Notes under the pieces: model-generated | The model's database searches: none | Told to the model about the DNA's origin: nothing | What the model saw: only the letters and a program-made list of their open reading frames with translations | Assembly: GCA_022650455.1 (NCBI GenBank) | Contig: JALCPO010000013.1 | Span: 1-40,125 of the forward strand | DNA length: 40,125 nt | Direction: 5' to 3' | DNA from: Oscillospiraceae bacterium | GTDB taxonomy: Bacteria > Bacillota > Clostridia > Oscillospirales > Acutalibacteraceae | In this document: piece by piece, positions 34,226 through 40,125 of the stretch | Layout: the number at the start of each line of letters is the position of its first letter | Position numbering within the stretch: position 1 is the first letter of the stretch | Made by a program: the position numbers and the translations under genes

Positions 34226-35914
34226 ATGAAATTTTCTGAAATCGAATACAAGCGTCCCGACCTGAATGAAATCAAACAGGCGTATGAACGGATCACCCAA
34301 AAGTTTGCGGAGTGTTCCGGCGCGCGGGAACAGTATGAGCTGATCTTACAGCACGAAACGCTGTACAGCCGTTTTCAATCCATGGCAACCGTGGCCTACA
34401 TCCGCAACAGTGTGAATACGGCGGATCCGTTTTACGAGGCGGAAACGGCCTTTTTTGATGCAAGCAACCCGATCGTGGACAACGACGTGCAGAATTTTTA
34501 CCGGGCGGTCCTGTCTTCCCGGTTCCGGGAACGGCTCGAAGCGAAAACGGGAAAGCTGTTTTTAAAAAATCTCGAGCTTTCCTTCCGGTCGTTTTCCCCC
34601 GCCGTCATCGAATCGAAGCAGAAGGAAAACGCGCTTGTCACGGAATACGAGAAGCTTCTCGCTTCCGCAAAGATCGACTTTGACGGGAAGAAGCTGAATC
34701 TCTCCGAAATCCGCAAATACCAGATGTTCCCCGACCGGAACGTCCGCAGGGACGCCTGGGAAAAGGCCGCCGGTTTTTACGAGGCCAACGCCCGCCGGCT
34801 GGACGAAATTTACGACGAACTGGTCCACAACCGCGACGAGCAGGCGAAAAAACTCGGCTACAAGAACTATGTCTTTCTCGGCTACGACCGCCTCGGCCGC
34901 AACTGCTACGGGCCCGGCGAAATCCAAAAATTCCGGGATCAGGTCGCGGAAGATTTTGTCCCGTTCATCGCGGAAATCAAGAAGGTCCAGGCGAAGCGGC
35001 TCGGCCTTCCCGGTCTGAAGCTGTATGACGACGACTGCTTCTTTCCGGACGGCAACCCGGCGCCGAAAGGCGGCCGGCAGGTCCTGGTCGGTCAGGCCCG
35101 GACCATGTACCGCGAAATGCATCCGCTGGCCGGGGAGTTTTTCGACTACATGCTGGAGCACGGACTTTTTGACCTCGACAGCAAAAAAGGCAAGGCCGTA
35201 GGAGGATACTGCACGGACATCCCCGATTATAAATTTCCGTTCATCTTTTCAAACTTCAACGGCACCGCGGACGACGTGGCCGTGTTGACCCATGAAGCGG
35301 GCCATGCGTTTGCCAGCTATCTGGCCCGGGACATTCCGCTTCTGGAGCTCCGCAGCCCGACGATGGACGCGGCGGAAACGCACTCCATGTCGATGGAGCT
35401 TTTTTCGCGCCGCTGGGACCGCCTGTTTTTCGGCGGGGAAACGGAAAAGTTCCGGCTGTATCAGCTGGAAGCCGCGCTCGATTTCATCCCGTACGGCTGC
35501 CTTGTGGACGAGTTCCAGACCAGGATGTATGAAAGCCCGGCTCTGTCCCCGGACGAACGCAAGCAGACCTGGCTCGGACTGGAGAAAAAATACCGCCCGT
35601 GGATCGATTTTGACGGAATTCCCTTCTTCTCCGCCGGGGGCGGCTACCAGCGCCAGCACCACATCTATTCGTTCCCGCTGTATTATATCGATTACTGTCT
35701 CGCTCAGACGACCGCCCTGGAGTTCTGGCTCGAATCCGAAAAGGACTGGAACGACGCGTTTTCGCGGTACCTGGATTTTGTCCGCGCCGGGGGAACCAAA
35801 ACCTATGCGGAACTGGTTAGGGCCGCAGGCCTCGGGTATCCGATGGACGGCGGCTGCATGAAGCGTCTGGGTGCCAAAGCGTCCGAATGGCTGGAAAGCC
35901 ATCCGGCAGACTGA
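34226..35914 (+). CDS. M3 family oligoendopeptidase (PepF-related)
   Basis: A 562-residue zinc metallopeptidase. The active site VLTHEAGHAFASYLA carries HExxH, and a third ligand Glu lies in SPTMDAAETHSMSMELF. The helical N-terminal lobe begins MKFSEIEYKRPDL, and a YIDYCLAQTTALEFWL segment lies near the end. M3 oligoendopeptidases cut short peptides in the cytoplasm; there is no signal sequence. I start at ATG 34226, with AAAGGAG 8 nt upstream; an ATG at 34190 has no ribosome site. The 80 bp before it hold only a GC-rich hairpin-like stretch and no clear promoter. Confidence 0.93.
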   Translation: MKFSEIEYKRPDLNEIKQAYERITQKFAECSGAREQYELILQHETLYSRFQSMATVAYIRNSVNTADPFYEAETAFFDASNPIVDNDVQNFYRAVLSSRFRERLEAKTGKLFLKNLELSFRSFSPAVIESKQKENALVTEYEKLLASAKIDFDGKKLNLSEIRKYQMFPDRNVRRDAWEKAAGFYEANARRLDEIYDELVHNRDEQAKKLGYKNYVFLGYDRLGRNCYGPGEIQKFRDQVAEDFVPFIAEIKKVQAKRLGLPGLKLYDDDCFFPDGNPAPKGGRQVLVGQARTMYREMHPLAGEFFDYMLEHGLFDLDSKKGKAVGGYCTDIPDYKFPFIFSNFNGTADDVAVLTHEAGHAFASYLARDIPLLELRSPTMDAAETHSMSMELFSRRWDRLFFGGETEKFRLYQLEAALDFIPYGCLVDEFQTRMYESPALSPDERKQTWLGLEKKYRPWIDFDGIPFFSAGGGYQRQHHIYSFPLYYIDYCLAQTTALEFWLESEKDWNDAFSRYLDFVRAGGTKTYAELVRAAGLGYPMDGGCMKRLGAKASEWLESHPAD

Positions 35915-35924
35915 ACCGTATTGT

Positions 35925-35973
35925 TTTGCAGCGGAAGGGGGAGGCCAGTACGGCCTCCCCCTTCCGCTGCAAA
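35925..35973. terminator. 22-bp perfect hairpin between convergent genes
   Basis: The left arm 35925-35946 and right arm 35952-35973 are exact reverse complements (22 bp) around the loop AGTAC. AACCG/CGGTT outside the arms could extend it after a bulge. It fills the 63-bp gap between the peptidase and ABC genes. No T-run follows on either strand, so it is not a standard intrinsic terminator, but its place suggests bidirectional termination or 3'-end protection. Confidence 0.6.
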
Positions 35974-35977
35974 CGGT

Positions 35978-37900
35978 TTATTCCAGCTCGAACGCGCCGG
36001 TGTAAAGCTGATAATACCTTCCCTTGTCCTGCATCAGCTTTTCATGGCTGCCGCGCTCGACGATGCGTCCGTGCTCCAGAACCATAATAACGTCGGCGTT
36101 CCGCACCGTGGACAGGCGGTGCGCGATGACAAACACGGTTCTCCCCTTCATCAGCGCGTCCATGCCCTTTTGAACGATGGCCTCCGTTCTGGTGTCGATG
36201 GACGACGTCGCTTCGTCCAGAATCATGACCGGCGGGTCCGCAACCGCGGCGCGGGCAATGGAAATCAGCTGCTTCTGCCCCTGCGAGAGCCCGCCCCCGT
36301 CGCCTTCCAGAACGGTGTTGTAGCCGTCCGGAAGCATCCGGATAAACCCGTCGGCATTTGCCAGTCTGGCGGCGGCGATGCACTCTTCATCGGTGGCGTC
36401 CAGCTTCCCGTAGCGGAGGTTCTCCAGCACCGTCCCGGTGAACAAATGGACGTCCTGCAAAACCATGCCGAGAGAACGGCGGAGATCCGCCTTTTTGATT
36501 TTATTGATATTGATATTATCGTACCGGATTTTTCCGTCGGCGATGTCGTAGAAACGGTTGATCAGATTCGTGATCGTCGTCTTGCCCGCGCCGGTAGAGC
36601 CGACGAAGGCGACCTTCTGACCGGGCTCCGCGTACAGGGTGACATTGTGAAGCACGGTTTTATTGTCCTCATACCCGAAATCGACGTCGAAGAAACGAAT
36701 ATCGCCGGTCAGGCGGGTATAGGTCGTCGTACCGTCGCGGTGCGGGTGCTTCCACGCCCACAGGTCCGTGCGTTCCCCGGCTTCCCGGATCTCGCCGTTT
36801 TCGATCTTCGCATTCACCAGGGTGACGTAGCCGTTGTCGGCTTCGCTTTCTTCGTCCATCAGGTCAAAGATCCGCGACGCGCCTGCCAGCGCCATAATCA
36901 CCAGGTTGATCTGCTGGGAAACCTGGCCGATCGGGTTTACAAAAGCGCGCGAAAGCGTCAGGAACGACGCGATCGTCCCGATGGTCAGAACGCCGATGCC
37001 GGCCATGCCGAAGTTCTGAACGCCCGCAAGGGCAAGGGCGCCGCCCACAACGGCCAGAAGCACGTACAGCATATAGCCCATGCTGAACAGGACCGGCATC
37101 AGCACGTTCCCGTACTGGTTCGCCTGCGTGGAGCAGTAGCAGAGCTCGCCGTTTTTCCGGTCAAAGGCTTCTTCGGCCTTTTCTTCATGGCAAAACACCT
37201 TGACGACTTTCTGACCGTTGATCATTTCCTCGATGTAGCCGTTCACATCGCCGAGGGAATCCTGCTGCCTCATAAAGAACACGCTGCTTTTCCCTGCGAT
37301 CTTCCGAACCACCATCAGGATCAAAAACGTGAACACCACCACAAAGGCCGTAAGTTCAAAACTCAGGTACAGCATGGCAAGAAAGACCGCGGTAACATTG
37401 ACGAGAGCGGCAAACAGCTGCGGCATGCTCTGAGAGATCATCTGCCGGAGCGTGTCAATGTCGTTGGTATAACGGCTCATGGTGTCGCCGAAGGAATGCG
37501 TATCGAAGTAACGAACCGGCAAAGTCTGCATGTGATGAAACATTTTGTCGCGGATTTTCTTCAGCGTCCCCTGCGCGACGACCACCATGACCCGGTTATA
37601 AAACAAGGTTGCCAGGATACCTGCCAGATAAATGCAGGCCATCAGGAAAATGGCCCTGAGAAGCCCGGTAAACACGGGACTTTTCTCCAGAAGGATGGGC
37701 GCAATGTAGTCGTCGATCAGCCTCTGGATAAACAGGGATGACGCCGCATTGGCCGCGGCGCTCAGGAGGATGCAGGCAACGACCAGGACGATTTGTATTT
37801 TGTAGTCCGACATATAGGAAAACAGTCTCTTGACTGTACCGGGCCGGAACCGCCGGACCGGCGTTTTTCCCTCTGCCGTTTTCGGCGGCGTCTTACTCAC
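35978..37900 (-). CDS. ABC exporter half, catalytically complete subunit (BmrD/TM288-like)
   Basis: A 640-residue protein with a six-helix membrane domain (about 30-340) and an ATPase domain (about 400-640). Walker A is GSTGAGKTT; the Q-loop lies in MVLQDVHLFTGT; the signature is LSQGQKQL; Walker B is VMILDEATSSID with the catalytic Glu; the switch is VIAHRLSTV. It pairs with the upstream half-transporter. I start at GTG 37900: GAAGGGGG is 8 nt upstream and it overlaps the partner's stop by 8 bp. The ATG at 37930 lies inside the partner gene without a ribosome site. Confidence 0.92.
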   Translation of the reverse strand: MSKTPPKTAEGKTPVRRFRPGTVKRLFSYMSDYKIQIVLVVACILLSAAANAASSLFIQRLIDDYIAPILLEKSPVFTGLLRAIFLMACIYLAGILATLFYNRVMVVVAQGTLKKIRDKMFHHMQTLPVRYFDTHSFGDTMSRYTNDIDTLRQMISQSMPQLFAALVNVTAVFLAMLYLSFELTAFVVVFTFLILMVVRKIAGKSSVFFMRQQDSLGDVNGYIEEMINGQKVVKVFCHEEKAEEAFDRKNGELCYCSTQANQYGNVLMPVLFSMGYMLYVLLAVVGGALALAGVQNFGMAGIGVLTIGTIASFLTLSRAFVNPIGQVSQQINLVIMALAGASRIFDLMDEESEADNGYVTLVNAKIENGEIREAGERTDLWAWKHPHRDGTTTYTRLTGDIRFFDVDFGYEDNKTVLHNVTLYAEPGQKVAFVGSTGAGKTTITNLINRFYDIADGKIRYDNININKIKKADLRRSLGMVLQDVHLFTGTVLENLRYGKLDATDEECIAAARLANADGFIRMLPDGYNTVLEGDGGGLSQGQKQLISIARAAVADPPVMILDEATSSIDTRTEAIVQKGMDALMKGRTVFVIAHRLSTVRNADVIMVLEHGRIVERGSHEKLMQDKGRYYQLYTGAFELE

Positions 37901-39644
37901 GGACGGCACCCCCTTCGTTCTGAGACTCATAAACTTCCCGGTAAATTCGGCTCGTTTTCAGGAGCTCCTCATGCGTTCCGGATGCGGCGATTTTTCCGTC
38001 GTCCAGCACGAGGATGAGGTCGGCGTCCTGCACGGAAGAAATGCGCTGCGCGATGATGATTTTTGTGGTATCCGGGATCTCATCCCGCAGCGCCCTGCGG
38101 ATCAGCGCGTCCGTTTTCGTGTCCACCGCGCTGGTGGAATCGTCGAGAATCAGGATTTTCGGCTTTTTCAAAAGCGCCCGCGCGATGCAGATTCTCTGCT
38201 TCTGGCCGCCGGACACATTGGTTCCCCCCTGGTCGATGTAAGTGTCGTACCGGTCCGGGAACTCCCGGATAAACCCGTCGGCCTGCGCCAGTTTGCAGGC
38301 CCGGACCATCTCCTCGTCCGTCGCGTTCTCGTCTCCCCAAAGAAGATTTTCCCGGACGGTTCCGGAAAACAGTACGTTTTTCTGCAGAACCATGGCGACC
38401 TGGTTGCGCAGCGAGGAAAGGTCGTAGTTTCTCACGTCCACGCCGCCGACGGTCACTCTGCCCCCCGTCACGTCGTACAGGCGCGGGATCAGCTGCACAA
38501 AGCTGGACTTGGAAGAACCGGTCCCGCCGATGATTCCCACTGTCTGCCCGGAAGCGATGCGGACATCAACATGGTCCAGCACAGGCTTTTCGGTCTTCCG
38601 CCCATAGGAAAACACGACATCCTCAAAGGACACGGAGCCATCTTTCACCTCAGGAACAGGGTCCGCGCAGTTTTTCAGGCTGCTTTCCTCGTCCAGCAGC
38701 TCGGTGATGCGTTCCGCGGACGCCCGTGAAATGATGATCATGACGAACACCATGGAAAGCATCATCAGACTCATCAGAATCTGCATGGAATAGGTAATCA
38801 GGCCCATAAAGCCGCCGGTCGAAAGCCCCAGGGCGGGATTGTTGCCGGAAGCCACAATCGCCCGCGCGCCCAGCCAGGAAATCAGCAGCATGCTTCCGTA
38901 AACGCAGAGCTGCATCAGCGGCATATTGAACGCGAGCCTTTTCTCGGCTTTTGAGAAGTCCTCATAGATGCTTTGCGAAATATCCGTAAATTTTTTCTCC
39001 TCGTACCTCTCGCGGGTAAAGGCTTTTACCACACGGATGGCACGGAGATTCTCCTGAACGACGTTGTTCAGCCTGTCGTACGTCCGAAACACCCGCTGAA
39101 AAATAGGATGGACATGCGAGATGACCAGCAATAGCCCGGCCCCGAGAACCGGGATGGCAAGAAGGAACACCATGGAAAGCCCGGCGTCGATCCGGAACGA
39201 AACCACCAGGCAGAAAATAAGCATGGCGGGGCTGCGGATCGCGACGCGCAGTAGCATCTGGTAGGCGTTTTGGATGTTTGTCACATCGGTGGTCAGGCGC
39301 GTGACGATGCTTGCCGCTGAAAATTTGTCAATGTTGGAAAAGGAAAATTCCTGCACCTTATAATACATGTCGTGCCGCAGGTTTTTTGCCAGGCCGGACG
39401 ACGCAATCGCGGCGCTCCGCCCCGCCAAAGCGCCGAACAGAAGAGCCAGCACGGCGCAGAGAAGCAGACCCGCCCCCATCCGCATAACGTAAGGCATGTT
39501 CTTTTCATCAATGCCGTAATCAATCAGGTTCGCCATCAAAATCGGGATCACCACATCCATGATGGCTTCCAGAACGACATAAACCGGGGTAAGGATGGAA
39601 TCTTTTTTGTATTGCCGGATGCTTCCGGCAAGTTTTTTTATCAT
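37893..39644 (-). CDS. ABC exporter half, degenerate-site subunit (BmrC/TM287-like)
   Basis: A 583-residue protein with six membrane helices (about 1-320) and an ATPase domain. Walker A is GGTGSSKSS, the signature is NVSGGQKQR, and Walker B is ILILDDSTSAVD, with Asp where the catalytic Glu would be. The switch residue is Gln in IIIAQRISSV rather than His. This asymmetry is the pattern of heterodimeric exporters such as BmrCD and TM287/288. It may export drugs or another amphipathic compound. GAAGGTG lies before the ATG. It follows the MarR gene by 44 bp. Confidence 0.93.
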   Translation of the reverse strand: MIKKLAGSIRQYKKDSILTPVYVVLEAIMDVVIPILMANLIDYGIDEKNMPYVMRMGAGLLLCAVLALLFGALAGRSAAIASSGLAKNLRHDMYYKVQEFSFSNIDKFSAASIVTRLTTDVTNIQNAYQMLLRVAIRSPAMLIFCLVVSFRIDAGLSMVFLLAIPVLGAGLLLVISHVHPIFQRVFRTYDRLNNVVQENLRAIRVVKAFTRERYEEKKFTDISQSIYEDFSKAEKRLAFNMPLMQLCVYGSMLLISWLGARAIVASGNNPALGLSTGGFMGLITYSMQILMSLMMLSMVFVMIIISRASAERITELLDEESSLKNCADPVPEVKDGSVSFEDVVFSYGRKTEKPVLDHVDVRIASGQTVGIIGGTGSSKSSFVQLIPRLYDVTGGRVTVGGVDVRNYDLSSLRNQVAMVLQKNVLFSGTVRENLLWGDENATDEEMVRACKLAQADGFIREFPDRYDTYIDQGGTNVSGGQKQRICIARALLKKPKILILDDSTSAVDTKTDALIRRALRDEIPDTTKIIIAQRISSVQDADLILVLDDGKIAASGTHEELLKTSRIYREVYESQNEGGAVRE

Positions 39645-39664
39645 GAGAAAGACACCTTCGCTTG

Positions 39665-39687
39665 ATTCAAAATGCTGTATTCAAAAT
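39665..39687. repeat. Short direct repeat between marR and the ABC pair
   Basis: ATTCAAAAT occurs at 39665-39673 and again at 39679-39687, with a period of 14 bp. It sits in the 44-bp gap after the MarR stop. It might be a binding site for the MarR protein or chance A/T-rich DNA. Confidence 0.35.
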
Positions 39688-39688
39688 A

Positions 39689-40125
39689 TTATAAGTCCCG
39701 GATATTGTCCTTCATCCTCCGGAGATAGCGAAACAAACGGTCCAGCTCTTCTTCCGTAAAACCCGCCGTGAGCTTTTCCTCGAAGCGGTCCGTTTCCCGC
39801 GCCATCCGCTCGCTGATTTTCAAGGCCTTCTGAGTCAGCACGATTTTTTTCAGCCTTGCGTCGCGGGCAACATTCTGCCTCTGAATAAATCCCTTCCGCT
39901 CCATCAGGGTGAGAACCTTCGACGCGGTGGAACGGGTCATGCCGAACCGCTCTTCCAGGTCCTTCTGATAGATTTCGCGGTCGGGATGGTCCGCAAGGTA
40001 GCCGATGATCCAGCCGTTCGTTCCGGTGATTTCGTCGATCTGCTTTTTGATTTCCAGATTTTCAAAGTAATGCCGGATCTGGTGGTTCAAGCAGCGCAGC
40101 TCGACGCCGACCGATTTTTCCTTCA
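39689..40125 (-). CDS. MarR-family regulator (start codon cut by window edge)
   Basis: A winged-helix regulator of about 145 residues. It has NGWIIGYLADHPDREIYQKDLEERFGMTRSTASKVLTLMERKGFIQRQ (recognition helix in MTRSTASK), then the wing VARDARLKKIVLTQKA, and a C-terminal dimer helix. The last bases of the window give (A)TG AAG GAA AAA TCG: if the next base outside is A, the protein begins MKEKSVGVELRCLNH, a usual MarR start. An internal TTG at 40090 is less likely. First gene of marR-ABC-ABC, so it probably represses the exporter in the absence of a ligand. Confidence 0.9.
   Translation of the reverse strand, partial: KEKSVGVELRCLNHQIRHYFENLEIKKQIDEITGTNGWIIGYLADHPDREIYQKDLEERFGMTRSTASKVLTLMERKGFIQRQNVARDARLKKIVLTQKALKISERMARETDRFEEKLTAGFTEEELDRLFRYLRRMKDNIRDL

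Noticed and set aside
35921..37741. A 606-codon plus-strand frame (and a 489-codon minus-strand frame at 6905-8374)
   Set aside because: Both are antisense shadows of the ABC exporter and mtaB respectively.

Overview
The window looks like chromosomal DNA from a spore-forming, fairly GC-rich member of the Clostridia, most likely Oscillospiraceae/Acutalibacteraceae (Ruminococcaceae-like). The reasons are a complete spoIIIA operon, Firmicute-type bL27 with a cleavable N-terminal extension plus its protease Prp, MrnC, YitT and NrdR, strong GGAGG ribosome sites, and several TTG/GTG starts. Nothing suggests a phage, insertion sequence, CRISPR array or genomic island. This is a dense housekeeping region, mostly transcribed on the minus strand.

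Layout by increasing coordinate. (1) 1-2440: minus-strand operon pyrH-frr-uppS-cdsA (UMP kinase, ribosome recycling, undecaprenyl-PP synthesis, CDP-diacylglycerol synthesis), cdsA cut by the window edge. (2) 2541-3968: nrdR and a TIM-barrel sugar isomerase-like gene, each with its own promoter. (3) 4068-8230: a small helical protein, an ABC-F ATPase, a Crh-like HPr paralogue (minus) and the tRNA methylthiotransferase mtaB. (4) 8227-10284: a GHL10 glycosidase-like protein (minus), a zinc-ribbon protein and a DUF1294 membrane protein. (5) 10303-14070: minus-strand rplU-prp-rpmA with promoter, leader and terminator, then obg-mrnC-yitT. (6) 14091-17867: minus-strand nusB-tsaD paralogue-xseA-xseB-ispA. 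(7) 17777-22801: spoIIIAA to AH, the sporulation export/channel complex. (8) 22858-29868: a HAD phosphatase and a pyrE-radC-uvrB-uvrA cluster (pyrimidine synthesis plus nucleotide excision repair). (9) 29900-35914: a plus-strand RluA-family pseudouridine synthase, then hcp and a ferredoxin (minus) divergent from a Crp/Fnr regulator over a shared palindrome, then an M3 oligoendopeptidase. (10) 35978-40125: a heterodimeric ABC exporter pair downstream of a MarR regulator whose first base lies just beyond the window.

Most sets are co-transcribed with start/stop overlaps (pyrH/frr, tsaD-like/xseA, nusB/tsaD-like, xseB/ispA, spoIIIAE/AF, radC/uvrB, the two ABC genes). Terminators are usually GC hairpins with a T-run on the minus strand. 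I did not recognise a wholly new system. The observations most worth a second look are a Crh-like HPr that lacks the catalytic histidine but keeps the regulatory serine, a palindrome between hcp/ferredoxin and the Crp/Fnr gene, a promoter-then-hairpin arrangement ahead of nusB, a nearly leaderless 15-codon ORF coupled to the pseudouridine synthase, a TsaD paralogue inside the nusB-xseA operon, and a 22-bp perfect hairpin without a T-run.
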